In this document: positions 1 through 8,657 of the stretch, in pieces
How the letters are laid out: each line of letters begins with the position of its first letter
Position numbering within the stretch: the stretch's first letter is position 1
Assembly: GCF_014638355.1 (NCBI RefSeq)
Contig: NZ_BMFK01000001.1
Coordinates: 1,379,160 to 1,443,159, forward strand
DNA length: 64,000 nucleotides
Source of the DNA: Priestia taiwanensis
Lineage (GTDB): Bacteria > Bacillota > Bacilli > Bacillales > Bacillaceae_G
Direction of reading: 5' to 3'
Translations under genes and position numbers: made by a program
The notes under the pieces: generated by a model
Seen by the model: only the letters and a program-made list of their open reading frames with translations
What the model was told of the DNA's origin: nothing
The model's database searches: none

Positions 1-65
1 CCGCAAACGAGTAATAATGTATAAATCCCTTTCTCTGCTAATGAAACAACAAATTCATATGTCAA
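1..65 (-). CDS. fliQ: Flagellar export gate protein FliQ (partial, N-terminal 21 codons)
   Basis: Only the first 21 codons lie in the window; the gene runs off the left edge. Translation from a TTG at 65 gives LTYEFVVSLAEKGIYTLLLV, which matches the start of FliQ, a small two-helix membrane subunit of the flagellar type III export gate (FliPQR). An AGGTGA Shine-Dalgarno sequence sits five bases before the TTG, and the start lies 13 bases after the fliP stop, the order expected in fla/che operons. The call rests on the short N-terminal match plus synteny. Confidence 0.85.
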   Translation of the reverse strand, partial: MTYEFVVSLAEKGIYTLLLVC

Positions 66-78
66 CTAAATCACCTAC

Positions 79-747
79 TTAAAAACTTGAGAGTAACGAT
101 TTTACAACTAAGTACCAGCCATCAACAAGAATAAATAGCAATATTTTGAATGGCAATGAAATCATAACCGGTGGTAGCATCATCATCCCCATTGACATTA
201 AAACACTGGCTACAATCATATCAATAATTAAAAAAGGTATGAAAATCATAAAGCCCATCTGGAACGCTGTCTTAATCTCACTAATTGCAAAAGCCGGAAC
301 AAGTGCTTTCAACGGGATTTCTTCAACGGATGTAGGTTTTTCTGTTTCGCCAGCATAACTCATAAATAAGGCTAAATCTTTTTGCCGCGTATGCTTACTC
401 ATAAATTCCTTCAATGGTAAAGTCGCTTTCTCATATGCTTCTTCTAATCCTATCTCGTCCTTTGATAAAGGTTGTAACGCTTGTTCATTTATTTGCAAGA
501 ATGTTGGTGACATCACAAAGAACGTAATGAACAATGACAATCCAATTAACAACTGATTCGGTGGCATTTGTTGCGTCCCTAAAGCTGTTCGAACGAAAGA
601 CATCACAATAACAACACGAGTGAAACAAGTCATTAAGATTAAAATACTTGGAGCAAGTGAAAGAACAGTAAATAAAAGAAGTAATTTAATAGAGGTTGTT
701 GTTGCCGCGGGGTCATTAAAGTTTAAAAAATCCGTTATGTTATCCAT
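79..747 (-). CDS. fliP: Flagellar export gate protein FliP
   Basis: FliP is a core membrane subunit of the flagellar type III export gate, through which rod, hook and filament subunits leave the cell. The 222-residue length is normal for Bacillus FliP. Hydrophobic segments lie near residues 20-45, 62-85, 155-185 and 190-215, and the family signature GTQQMPPNQLLIGLSLFITF is visible near residues 57-76, followed by FFVMSPTF. The start overlaps the end of fliO by 8 bases, which suggests translational coupling; fliQ follows after 13 bases. The assignment is firm. Confidence 0.96.
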   Translation of the reverse strand: MDNITDFLNFNDPAATTTSIKLLLLFTVLSLAPSILILMTCFTRVVIVMSFVRTALGTQQMPPNQLLIGLSLFITFFVMSPTFLQINEQALQPLSKDEIGLEEAYEKATLPLKEFMSKHTRQKDLALFMSYAGETEKPTSVEEIPLKALVPAFAISEIKTAFQMGFMIFIPFLIIDMIVASVLMSMGMMMLPPVMISLPFKILLFILVDGWYLVVKSLLSSF

Positions 748-1381
748 CTTTTGATGTCCCCTTCTTCTCTAAATCCGTTAATGCTTTCTTCCTTTTGTTC
801 GTTAATTCACTAAGTTGATCTTTAAATACTTCTTGGAAAGAAAATGATTTATTATTGACAGAAGGATTTTTCTTACTAATCCATTTATGTAATAATGTCG
901 ATGGTTGGAGTTTATTATCCAACTGTTCTTCATACATGTTCATCATCATTTGTATCTCAGCTTCATCATCAATTTCTTTTAATAGTTGAACATTCTCCCC
1001 CACACCAACAATATAGAGTTGATTCCCTATCTTTACTACTTGAATGGAGCGATTTCCACCTAATGGTGTTCCACCTATATTTGAAATGAGTTTATTTCCT
1101 TGGAAACTTTGATTCTTCTTTCCTAAATAACGAAGAAGAAGAAACAGCAGAACTAACACAAAGACAAATGAACCAATCATTTTTACAACATCCCATGCAG
1201 ATGCATTTGTATCAGGTACCGCTGGTGCTTCCACTTCTGTTGACTCTTCTTGATCACACTGCTCTTGATTTCCAATGCAATCTTTGACCGACATTTTTTC
1301 CGCCGCTTCAGCTGAATGCTGAGAAAGCGGCGAAAAGAACATCATTGTTAAACCAAAAATCATTATTATTCGTTTCAACAA
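740..1381 (-). CDS. fliO: Flagellar biosynthesis protein FliO (FliZ in B. subtilis naming)
   Basis: FliO is a membrane protein that helps assemble the FliP ring of the export gate. The 213-residue protein begins with a cleavable-looking signal segment (MLKRIIMIFGLTMMFFSPLS followed by an AEAA site). It then has a short Cys-containing extracytoplasmic stretch (CIGNQEQC), one strong membrane helix near residues 68-86 (SFVFVLVLLFLLLRYL), and a basic cytoplasmic tail ending in a Lys-rich segment. The start is a TTG at 1381 preceded by GGGGGT. FliO is poorly conserved, so the call relies on this topology plus its place between cheY and fliP. Confidence 0.88.
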   Translation of the reverse strand: MLKRIIMIFGLTMMFFSPLSQHSAEAAEKMSVKDCIGNQEQCDQEESTEVEAPAVPDTNASAWDVVKMIGSFVFVLVLLFLLLRYLGKKNQSFQGNKLISNIGGTPLGGNRSIQVVKIGNQLYIVGVGENVQLLKEIDDEAEIQMMMNMYEEQLDNKLQPSTLLHKWISKKNPSVNNKSFSFQEVFKDQLSELTNKRKKALTDLEKKGTSKDG

Positions 1382-1402
1382 TGCTATGTACCCCCGTTAC
1401 AA

Positions 1403-1762
1403 TTACGAAAGTGCCTTAGTAATAGCTTCAATAACGCGGTCAGCTTGGAAAGGCTTTACGATGAAGTCTTTCGCTCCTGCTTGAATTGCTTCAATTACCA
1501 TCGCTTGTTGACCCATTGCAGAACACATAATAATTTTTGCATTTGGGTTTGTTTTACGGATTTCTTTTAACGCTTGAATACCGTCCATCTCTGGCATTGT
1601 AATATCCATCGTTACTAAATCTGGTTGTGTTTCCTTGAATTTTTCAATTGCTTGTTGACCATTTTCTGCTTCGCCACAAACTTCAAATCCATTTTTCACT
1701 AAGATGTCTTTAATCATCATTCGCATAAATGCTGCATCATCTACAATCAAAATTTTCCCCAT
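1403..1762 (-). CDS. cheY: Chemotaxis response regulator CheY
   Basis: Single-domain receiver protein of 119 residues that carries the phosphoryl signal from CheA to the flagellar switch. The acidic pocket (D8, D9), the phospho-acceptor D53 in TMDITMPEMDG, the switch residue S81 and K103 in VKPF are all present, so it should be an active receiver. It sits directly after fliY, whose CheC-like domain is known in B. subtilis to dephosphorylate CheY-P. In B. subtilis CheY-P binding favours counter-clockwise rotation; that is family knowledge, not visible here. Start ATG follows an AGGAGG-type site. Confidence 0.96.
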   Translation of the reverse strand: MGKILIVDDAAFMRMMIKDILVKNGFEVCGEAENGQQAIEKFKETQPDLVTMDITMPEMDGIQALKEIRKTNPNAKIIMCSAMGQQAMVIEAIQAGAKDFIVKPFQADRVIEAITKALS

Positions 1763-1784
1763 TTTATAATTCCTCCTAATTTCC

Positions 1785-2939
1785 TTATCCTAATTTATTT
1801 AATCTTGCGGATTGACTAATTATATCTGTTACACGCACTCCAAAGTTTTCATCAATTACAACTACTTCTCCTTGTGCGATTAGCTTGTTATTTACTAGAA
1901 TATCTACAGGTTCACCTGCTAACTTATCAAGCTCAATAATAGAACCTGTTGCTAAATCTAGTATATCTTTTACAGAACGCTTCGTTCTTCCTAATTCAAC
2001 CGTCACTTTTAGCGGAATATCATATAATAGATTTAAATTCTGCGCCTCCACATTGACGAATTCCGTTGATTGGAAATCAGAAAATACAGCTGGTTGTACA
2101 TTCATCGGCTGTGCTGGTCTTGATGATGGTGCTTGCATCTGCTGCTCTGTATAATGTGCAGATGAATGTTGTTTTACTGGTTCAACCATTGGTTTTGCTA
2201 CTGGTAGCGGTGGTGCTGCTTCTACAGTTGCTGCTTCCTCTACTGCCGCTGATTTATGTAATAATTCATCTACCAATTCTTTTGCGAATGGAACGGATAA
2301 TAATTGCATAATATTTGAATCAATTAAATCACCCACTTTTAAGCGGAAAGAAACTTTCACTAACATATCATCTGATGGGATATTATCTGTTCCTACCCCA
2401 TGCTTAAAATTCAATAAATCAATAAATGGAGGTGAAATATCTACTTTTTTGCTAAAAATCTGTGACATAGAAGTTGCAGCTGAACCCATCATTTGATTCA
2501 TTGCCTCTTGTACAGCACTTAATTGAATCTCATCTAATTCAGCTGAATTAACGAGTCCATCGCCACCTAACATTAAATTAGCAATAACTGCTGCATCCCT
2601 TGTATTAATGACAAACAAGTTAGTTGCTTCAAAACCTACTGTATAATTTACATACACAGCAACGTATGGTTCTGGAAATTCGTCTTTTAATTTATTTGTT
2701 TCAACAATATGTATAGACGGCGTTGTAATATCTACTTTTTGATTTAAAAGAGTAGATAATGCAGTTGCCGAGCTACCGATAGAAATATTCCCTATTTCTC
2801 CTAACGCATCAATCTCTATATTTGATAAAAAATCTTCAATGGGAAGTACCATAACCTCTTCTTCTTTCAGATCGTTATCATCCACGCTGCCTCTTAATAA
2901 TGCATCAATTTCATCTTGTGATAACATTCCATCATTCAT
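1785..2939 (-). CDS. fliY: Flagellar motor switch phosphatase FliY (FliN-type C ring protein)
   Basis: C-ring protein that also hydrolyses CheY-P. Three parts are visible. An N-terminal CheY-P docking peptide, MLSQDEIDALLRG, closely resembles the one in FliM. A CheC-like domain follows with both active sites intact: a D/S-x3-E-x2-N-x22-P pattern at E48/N51 and again at E145/N148. A Pro/Ala/Gln-rich linker (about 228-290) then leads to a C-terminal SpoA/FliN domain (about 295-380). I chose the ATG at 2939 because GGGGAGGAG lies nine bases upstream; the open frame extends 15 codons further inside fliM. It overlaps fliM by 8 bases. FliY in place of short FliN is the B. subtilis arrangement. Confidence 0.95.
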   Translation of the reverse strand: MNDGMLSQDEIDALLRGSVDDNDLKEEEVMVLPIEDFLSNIEIDALGEIGNISIGSSATALSTLLNQKVDITTPSIHIVETNKLKDEFPEPYVAVYVNYTVGFEATNLFVINTRDAAVIANLMLGGDGLVNSAELDEIQLSAVQEAMNQMMGSAATSMSQIFSKKVDISPPFIDLLNFKHGVGTDNIPSDDMLVKVSFRLKVGDLIDSNIMQLLSVPFAKELVDELLHKSAAVEEAATVEAAPPLPVAKPMVEPVKQHSSAHYTEQQMQAPSSRPAQPMNVQPAVFSDFQSTEFVNVEAQNLNLLYDIPLKVTVELGRTKRSVKDILDLATGSIIELDKLAGEPVDILVNNKLIAQGEVVVIDENFGVRVTDIISQSARLNKLG

Positions 2940-3933
2940 CAATTCGCTCTCCTCCCCTGAAAGAGTCAATAATTTGAACAGCAAGTTTCTTATTTACTTT
3001 CCCTGGTTGTCCAACATACTTCGGTTGGTCTCCTACACATATCGTCAACGGTTTACTTACATCTTTTTCGAGTGTAATGACGTCTCCCATTTGTAAATGT
3101 AAGAAATCTTGAATCGAAATAGTGGATTCGCCTAATTGTGCGGAAAGAACCACTTCTGTATTCTTCACTCTATTTGCTAACAGTTGAACTTCTTCTTCAT
3201 TTCGTTCTTTCTTCACTGTCTGCATCCAATGTTTCACAGACAAGTTTGGAAGGATTGGTTCTAGTACAACGTGAGGGATACATATGTTAATCATTCCTGT
3301 CGTATCTCCAACTTGTGTACTTAATGAAATAACCACGACCGTTTCATTAGGTGAAACTATTTGTAAAAACTGTGGATTTACTTCAAACCCTGAGAAAGAT
3401 GGATCAATGTCAATAACAGAGCTCCATGACTCTTGCAAACTATCAACACATCGTTCGAATAATTGCTTCATAATCTTCGTTTCAATTTCAGTTAAACTAT
3501 CGATTTTATTATAACTAGCTCCTCTTCCCCCTAACACACGATCTAGCATTGTGTAAGCAATATTCGGATTTACTTCTAGCATAATACGTCCTTCTAAAGG
3601 TGCTACATCAAAAATATTTAGAATAGTCATCTTTGGAATGGAGCTAATAAATTCTTCATAAGGTAACTGGTCAACAGACATAACTGATATATTGACGTAT
3701 GTGCGTAATTGTGCTGAAAAGTATGTTGTTAATAACCTAGAGAAGTTTTCGTGTATTCTTGATAGGCTCCTCATATGATCTTTCGAGAAACGTAGTGCTC
3801 GTTTAAAATCATAGACTCTTACTTTTCGTTGATTGTCTTCTTTTTTCAGCTCATCTGCATCCATTTGTCCAGTAGATATCGCGGAAAGCAGAGCATCAAT
3901 TTCACTTTGTGATAAAACATCTCCGACTGCCAA
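2932..3933 (-). CDS. fliM: Flagellar motor switch protein FliM
   Basis: Central C-ring protein that binds CheY-P and, with FliG and FliY, sets the direction of motor rotation. The N-terminal motif VLSQSEIDALLSAIS is the CheY-P binding helix; the CheC-like middle domain covers roughly residues 45-230, including LGGRG and NPQFLQIVSPNETVVVISL; a C-terminal SpoA domain ends the protein (SIQDFLHLQMGDVITLEKDV). The likely start is a TTG at 3933, eight bases after a GGGGGG tract; a GTG three codons earlier sits too close to that tract to be preferred. The length of about 333 residues is standard. Confidence 0.94.
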   Translation of the reverse strand: MAVGDVLSQSEIDALLSAISTGQMDADELKKEDNQRKVRVYDFKRALRFSKDHMRSLSRIHENFSRLLTTYFSAQLRTYVNISVMSVDQLPYEEFISSIPKMTILNIFDVAPLEGRIMLEVNPNIAYTMLDRVLGGRGASYNKIDSLTEIETKIMKQLFERCVDSLQESWSSVIDIDPSFSGFEVNPQFLQIVSPNETVVVISLSTQVGDTTGMINICIPHVVLEPILPNLSVKHWMQTVKKERNEEEVQLLANRVKNTEVVLSAQLGESTISIQDFLHLQMGDVITLEKDVSKPLTICVGDQPKYVGQPGKVNKKLAVQIIDSFRGGERIDE

Positions 3934-3969
3934 CAGTTTCACCCCCCTTTTCCTGCTACTATTCTATCC

Positions 3970-4392
3970 TCATTGTACCATAATAGAAGTTGTGTAGACT
4001 CGTACAACACTTCCACTTTTCATTAGTTCATTTACTTTATTTTTTATCACACTTTCTAACGTTGGGATACTATTTTTTTCCCTTACATCATCATGTGTCA
4101 TTTGTACTAATTCTTGAATAATAACATTATTTACTTGAAAATCGCGTTTTTCTATCTCTTCTTTTGCTTTTTTAGAGCTCATTTGAATTTTAAATTTAAT
4201 TTTAACAAACTCACCGCTTAATAAGTTTGTTGTCACCTCAGGAACATCATAAGAAACTTCGAGTACTTCATCAATTGTTTGCTCTGTATCCCCTTTTGGC
4301 TTACTAAATTTATCAAGTACAACAAATGTAACAGCGGCTGTGAGAACAATACAAACCATAAGTCCTAACATAATTTTCACTGTCTTATTCAT
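3970..4392 (-). CDS. fliL: Flagellar basal body-associated protein FliL
   Basis: FliL is a single-pass membrane protein next to the stator ring that supports torque generation. A short cytoplasmic start (MNKTVK) precedes one membrane helix (about residues 7-25, IMLGLMVCIVLTAAVTFVVL). The extracytoplasmic domain ends in the usual Val-rich strand (VVRVYTTSIMVQ). I chose the ATG at 4392 because GGAGG lies nine bases upstream; an ATG two codons earlier is too close to it. It overlaps swrD by 8 bases. Sequence conservation in this family is low, so operon position supports the call. Confidence 0.9.
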   Translation of the reverse strand: MNKTVKIMLGLMVCIVLTAAVTFVVLDKFSKPKGDTEQTIDEVLEVSYDVPEVTTNLLSGEFVKIKFKIQMSSKKAKEEIEKRDFQVNNVIIQELVQMTHDDVREKNSIPTLESVIKNKVNELMKSGSVVRVYTTSIMVQ

Positions 4393-4606
4393 CTTCATCC
4401 ACCTCCTCACGTAACCTACATCCTATCAATCCAATTGATTGATAGAATGTATGTACACGCTCTTTCACTATCTCTTCTGTTTCACATACAACAATTTTCG
4501 TACCACTTACTAATGTAATTGTCGTATCTGGAAAAGATTGCACTTGTTCGATGTATAATGCATTTAAGGTGAATGACTTTCCATTTAATCGTGTCAAAGT
4601 AATCAT
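4385..4606 (-). CDS. swrD: Swarming motility protein SwrD (FlbD/YlzI family)
   Basis: Small soluble protein of 73 residues beginning MITLTRLNGKSFTLNALYIE, the signature of the FlbD family of Gram-positive bacteria, placed as always between flgE and fliL. In B. subtilis the homologue SwrD raises motor torque and is needed for swarming; the mechanism is not fully known. Its last codons overlap fliL. The acidic tail (EEVDEDE) is seen directly. The family call is firm; the function is transferred from B. subtilis. Confidence 0.92.
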   Translation of the reverse strand: MITLTRLNGKSFTLNALYIEQVQSFPDTTITLVSGTKIVVCETEEIVKERVHTFYQSIGLIGCRLREEVDEDE

Positions 4607-4652
4607 TCGAACGCAAATGCCTCTTTAGTAGACACTTGCTATTTCACCTACC

Positions 4653-5873
4653 TTATCGCTTCAAGTTTACAAGTTCTTCTAAGATTTGATCTGAGGTCGT
4701 AATAATACGAGAGTTAGCTTGGAAACCACGTTGCGATACAATCATCTCTGTAAATTCTTCTGATAAATCTACGTTACTCATCTCAAGTGAGCCTGCTTTA
4801 ATTCCACCTGCACCGTCACCAGCTAATGTGATATTTGGTAAACCAGAGTTATTCGATTCTGTGAATAGGTTGTTACCTGATTTCATTAGACCAGATGGGT
4901 TACTAAAATTCGCTAGTGCAATTTGACTTACTACTTTCAATTGACCATTTGTGAATGTCGCATTCACCTCTCCAGTTGGAGAAATCGTAAATCCATTTAA
5001 GTAACCTTCAGCAAAGCCATCCTTGTCCTTTAAGTTCAACTTCGACGGTGCAGCTACTTGTGATACATTCTCAAACTTTAAATCAGCAGCTTGGATTACA
5101 ATATCATTCGCACCATTCAAGCCTGGTATTCTTAAGTCTGCAACTGTTGATGTCGGAGCAAGCTTACCATTCGCATCAAAGTTTAACGTACCACTTGATA
5201 ACGATGTAGCCTCGCCTTTTCTCGTAATATTGTATGACCACGCATTATCGCCATTCTTTGTAGCAACCATTGTCATTTCGTGTTCATTTCCTAATGAATC
5301 ACGCACCTTAAAATCAAGATTCGCTGTCGAACCGTTCGCTGCTCCTGCATCTAAGTTCCCGGCAAATGTTGCGAATGTTGTTGCTGTAGGTGGCATGAAT
5401 TCATTACGATCAAGCTGAATATCTCCAACTTGTGTTGTATCTACTTTTCCATTCACTACAGGGAAACCTTGTACTTTGTATCCACCAGGTGTTACTAAAT
5501 TACCAGCATAGTCAAAATCAAAGTTTCCAGCGCGTGTATAGAATGACTGATTTCCATTCTTTACTACGAAATAACCATCACCGTCAATCCCTAAGTCTTG
5601 TGTTCTACCTGTTGTTTGTAAGCTCGCACTTGTATGGATTGTATCAATACTTGCAAGCGTTGCACCTAGACCAACTTGCATTCCATTTTGGCCGCCAAGA
5701 TTTGCAGTTGGCCCACTTGCACCTGATAGGGTTTGGCTTGCAATATCTTTGAACGTCACACGACTTTTCTTGAAGCCATATGTATTAACGTTGGCAATAT
5801 TATTCCCGATAACATCTAGTTTTGTTTGGAAGTTTTTCATTCCACCAATTCCTGAATACATTGAACGAAGCAT
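4653..5873 (-). CDS. flgE: Flagellar hook protein FlgE (long form)
   Basis: Structural subunit of the flagellar hook, the universal joint outside the cell. The N-terminal rod-type motif MLRSMYSGIGGMKNFQTKLD and ANVNTYGFKKSRVTF begin the protein, and the C terminus carries the matching coiled motif EEFTEMIVSQRGFQANSRII. Between them, residues of roughly 90-340 form FlgE D1/D2-type domains. At 406 residues it is much longer than the B. subtilis hook protein of this position (about 264 residues from memory, once named FlgG) and closer to the usual hook length in other bacteria. The product is exported by the type III apparatus and has no signal peptide. Confidence 0.93.
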   Translation of the reverse strand: MLRSMYSGIGGMKNFQTKLDVIGNNIANVNTYGFKKSRVTFKDIASQTLSGASGPTANLGGQNGMQVGLGATLASIDTIHTSASLQTTGRTQDLGIDGDGYFVVKNGNQSFYTRAGNFDFDYAGNLVTPGGYKVQGFPVVNGKVDTTQVGDIQLDRNEFMPPTATTFATFAGNLDAGAANGSTANLDFKVRDSLGNEHEMTMVATKNGDNAWSYNITRKGEATSLSSGTLNFDANGKLAPTSTVADLRIPGLNGANDIVIQAADLKFENVSQVAAPSKLNLKDKDGFAEGYLNGFTISPTGEVNATFTNGQLKVVSQIALANFSNPSGLMKSGNNLFTESNNSGLPNITLAGDGAGGIKAGSLEMSNVDLSEEFTEMIVSQRGFQANSRIITTSDQILEELVNLKR

Positions 5874-5924
5874 AATTATTTCCTCCTTTTGTATGTGTGA
5901 ATATTTCTATGAATCTATCTCCAT

Positions 5925-6482
5925 CTATTCCTTTTTCGGAGTTTCTTCTTCTACTTCTGCTTCCTCTTCTTTTATATCTGCTCCAACAGAAGTAATAGTG
6001 AATGCATTTATTTTCTTGCCATCCATTAATTCGATGATTACTTCTGTTCCTTTGTAATGAACAGATTTCACAATTCCTTCACCTTTCTCCGTGATGAAGT
6101 TTCCTTGTTCATCTTTCTTATCAGTCACCGTTTCAAATGATACTTTTTTTCCAATCATTTCACTGAACTGTAGTAATTGTGAACCGTTTTGTGAAATAAC
6201 AAGTGTTTCCAACATTTTATTCATGTTGATCATTTGCTCTAACGAGTTAAATGTCGCCATTTGCGCGATAAAATCTTTATCTTGCATTGGATTTAACGGA
6301 TCTTGATGTTGTAATTGTGTTACAAGAATTTTTAGGAATGCATCTTTTCCTAGTGCATCATTTGGTGCTTTCTGCTGAGCTGGAGGTGGATCAAAATTCC
6401 CTACCAACCTCTCATTTGTTGGTTTAGTATTGTTTGATTTCGCTGCAGTTGCTTGCTTTGCCATCGTATTTCCTATATTCAT
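5925..6482 (-). CDS. flgD: Flagellar hook cap / hook assembly protein FlgD
   Basis: FlgD caps the growing hook and is needed for FlgE polymerisation. The conserved core GKDAFLKILVTQLQHQDPLN and the following DKDFIAQMATFNSLEQM (about residues 45-82) define the family. The C-terminal part is a short beta domain ending in an acidic Glu-rich tail. At 185 residues it lacks the full Ig-like C-terminal domain of enterobacterial FlgD, as is usual in Bacillus. It lies between fliK and flgE with gaps of only 8 and 51 bases. Confidence 0.94.
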   Translation of the reverse strand: MNIGNTMAKQATAAKSNNTKPTNERLVGNFDPPPAQQKAPNDALGKDAFLKILVTQLQHQDPLNPMQDKDFIAQMATFNSLEQMINMNKMLETLVISQNGSQLLQFSEMIGKKVSFETVTDKKDEQGNFITEKGEGIVKSVHYKGTEVIIELMDGKKINAFTITSVGADIKEEEAEVEEETPKKE

Positions 6483-6490
6483 CTTGTCAC

Positions 6491-7579
6491 CTACGCTTTT
6501 AGGTTTGTTAGCTCTTCTAAGAATGAATGTGTATTTTCTTCATCCTCGTCCGCTACTTGTCGCTTATGTTGTTGTTGCTGTTCATGTGCAGATTGATTAT
6601 TTTGTTGATGCTGTTTCCATTGCTGTAAGTAACTTGCTATTTCGACTTTATCAACAGAAATATTTTGGTTAACAAATGCCGCTCTTAATTGTTGCACTTG
6701 ATTTTCCAACGCTTCTCGTGCGGTTCCAGAAGAAGCGACAATTTTTGCAATCATTTCACCGCCACGCTTTATAATGTCTACATGAACAGCTCCTAAATGC
6801 TCTGGGTATAACTTAATACTTAGCTTTTGAATACCGTTTGCAGAAGTCAAATTACCATTCATTAACATTTGTTGGAAATTGCGAATGAACTGTTGCTCAT
6901 TTACCTTGTTTCCATTCATGGCTACATATAAAGCAACTGCTTTTCCTTCCGTTGGCGGGGCAACATGAAGGTTAATGCTTTCCATCGGCTGATAAATAGG
7001 CAACGTACGTGTCGGTAAAATACTTATCCCCGCTTCTTTTCCTTCATTCGGAAACACTCGCTCCAGCACACCTTGCAAGTACGTCATTTTCGCTTCATCT
7101 TTTTTCTGTTGCCATTTCTCCACCACTTTTTTGATTTCAGTTAGTTCTTTTTGAATAAGTGGCTGTTCAAGTAGTGGTGCTAATTTATCTGCTACTTGCT
7201 TAGAAAGCACACCATCTTGTTGCAATTTAGCTACAATATTTTTGATTTCCTGTGGTTGAAGCGCAATGCTAGCAAGTAACATATAGGCTGCTTCTTCTAT
7301 ATTCTCATGCTGCCCTATTTTCTCTTTCAATGCTTCCATTGTTTGTTCTAGTAGCTGCTTTTCTTCTGGTGAAACGTGTTGAAACAATCCTTCTATTAAT
7401 CCTTTTAAAGAAGGCAAGTCTAGTAATGATGCTTCACTATCTTGCTGCTGTAAATTAGACTCTAATTGTCCCATAATAGATGTAAATAAGGAATCTACCC
7501 CTTGTGTACTAGATCCTTTGCCTGCTTGAGACATGCTCTGTGAAAAAGATGGTTGAACCAATTGGATACTTGTATTCAC
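6491..7579 (-). CDS. fliK: Flagellar hook-length control protein FliK
   Basis: FliK is the secreted ruler that measures the hook and triggers the export switch at FlhB. The long N-terminal half is variable, rich in Gln, Leu and Lys. The conserved C-terminal core lies near residues 255-320 (LYPEHLGAVHVDI followed by AREALENQVQQLRAAFVNQ). A Gln/His-rich stretch follows near 325-345. The 362-residue length is in the family range. Low identity is normal for FliK; the C-terminal core and the slot between ylxF and flgD make the call secure. Confidence 0.9.
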   Translation of the reverse strand: MNTSIQLVQPSFSQSMSQAGKGSSTQGVDSLFTSIMGQLESNLQQQDSEASLLDLPSLKGLIEGLFQHVSPEEKQLLEQTMEALKEKIGQHENIEEAAYMLLASIALQPQEIKNIVAKLQQDGVLSKQVADKLAPLLEQPLIQKELTEIKKVVEKWQQKKDEAKMTYLQGVLERVFPNEGKEAGISILPTRTLPIYQPMESINLHVAPPTEGKAVALYVAMNGNKVNEQQFIRNFQQMLMNGNLTSANGIQKLSIKLYPEHLGAVHVDIIKRGGEMIAKIVASSGTAREALENQVQQLRAAFVNQNISVDKVEIASYLQQWKQHQQNNQSAHEQQQQHKRQVADEDEENTHSFLEELTNLKA

Positions 7580-7594
7580 CTACTCTCCCTCCTT

Positions 7595-8206
7595 TCACGA
7601 TGTTTGTTCTTTTGTTAACAAGGATGTATATGTTGCTGCTTGCTTGGAATCTATGTTTTCCAAAATAGCAGCAAGGACATCTGGCTTCAATCTAGCTAAT
7701 AACTTAACTGCTTCTTCTGTTGGTAATTCTTGTACAATTTTGGCTGCTTGCTTCGGTTTCATCTCTTCATAACTTTGCGTCACTTTTTTAACAAGTCCCT
7801 TTGTTTTCGCAAGCGCTTCTTCTTCTACGTTTTGTGCTACATCCGCTGAACTTGTAGCTCGATTTAACTTAACTTCTAAACTACGAATATCTGCTTGTTT
7901 CTGCTCAAGGTCCTTCTTTAACTTCGCAATTTCTTCTTCTTGCTTTTGGTTTTTTGTCTCTAACTTACTTGCTTCAGAAGCATTCGAAGCTTCTTTTTTA
8001 TTTGCTTCTTCACTAGAAGAAATAAATGGAATATTCTTACTCGCTTCCTTCACAGTGCCAATAACATCATAGCCAAGTGCATTGAACACGATAGCAAATA
8101 ATACAGCAGCAAATAAAGCAGGAGTGACAATCATATAAAGTAACCATTTAAAAAAGCCGTTTTTCTTCGTTCCTACCTCTTCCTTATGATTTTGCATACT
8201 TTTCAT
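7595..8206 (-). CDS. ylxF: YlxF, MotE-like flagellar membrane protein
   Basis: Membrane protein of unknown precise role encoded between fliJ and fliK in Bacillus. It has a short cytoplasmic N terminus, one membrane helix (about residues 21-45, WLLYMIVTPALFAAVLFAIV), a long charged coiled coil (about 75-130), and a C-terminal MgtE-N/MotE-like helical domain (MKPKQAAKIVQELPTEEAVK). The same layout is seen in MotE, a chaperone of stator or motor proteins in other bacteria. A job in motor or export assembly is an inference from context. Confidence 0.85.
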   Translation of the reverse strand: MKSMQNHKEEVGTKKNGFFKWLLYMIVTPALFAAVLFAIVFNALGYDVIGTVKEASKNIPFISSSEEANKKEASNASEASKLETKNQKQEEEIAKLKKDLEQKQADIRSLEVKLNRATSSADVAQNVEEEALAKTKGLVKKVTQSYEEMKPKQAAKIVQELPTEEAVKLLARLKPDVLAAILENIDSKQAATYTSLLTKEQTS

Positions 8207-8214
8207 AACCTCAC

Positions 8215-8655
8215 CTAAATCCCACGATTCATAAACTGTTGAATGGAAATTTCGTTCATTAACATGGATTCCATATTCTTTTGTTCAAAAAGATAATTCT
8301 CATAATCATTCTTTTTAATTTGCTCATATTTTTTCACTTCAATATTTGAATGAATGAGCCCTTCTTGCATTTGGTGCATCATTTGTCTTGCTTCTATCAC
8401 AAGTACCTGGTGGTTCATAATAACTTTCTCTAGGTTATCAATGAAGTATTGTTGCGCTAACATGTCCCCTACAGGTAATCCTCGTTCCAGCTTTGCTTGT
8501 CTCATTGCCTCTAAGTCTTCTTTCTGTTTCAACAGTTCATATAGCTTTTCTGCACACTTTTCAAATTCCATTACAGATTGTTCATACTGAGATTGTTTTT
8601 CTTCTTTCTCTTTTTCCTTAATTGACAATATCTTTCCGAATTTGTATGTGTACAT
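8215..8655 (-). CDS. fliJ: Flagellar export protein FliJ
   Basis: FliJ is the small coiled-coil stalk of the flagellar export ATPase and links FliI to the gate. The 146-residue protein is almost wholly helical and charged (KEKEKEEKQSQYEQSVMEFE near the start) with no membrane segment, as expected. It starts with an ATG two bases after the fliI stop, which points to coupled translation. Sequence similarity within the family is low; length, coiled-coil character and position directly after fliI carry the call. Confidence 0.88.
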   Translation of the reverse strand: MYTYKFGKILSIKEKEKEEKQSQYEQSVMEFEKCAEKLYELLKQKEDLEAMRQAKLERGLPVGDMLAQQYFIDNLEKVIMNHQVLVIEARQMMHQMQEGLIHSNIEVKKYEQIKKNDYENYLFEQKNMESMLMNEISIQQFMNRGI

Positions 8656-8657
8656 TA

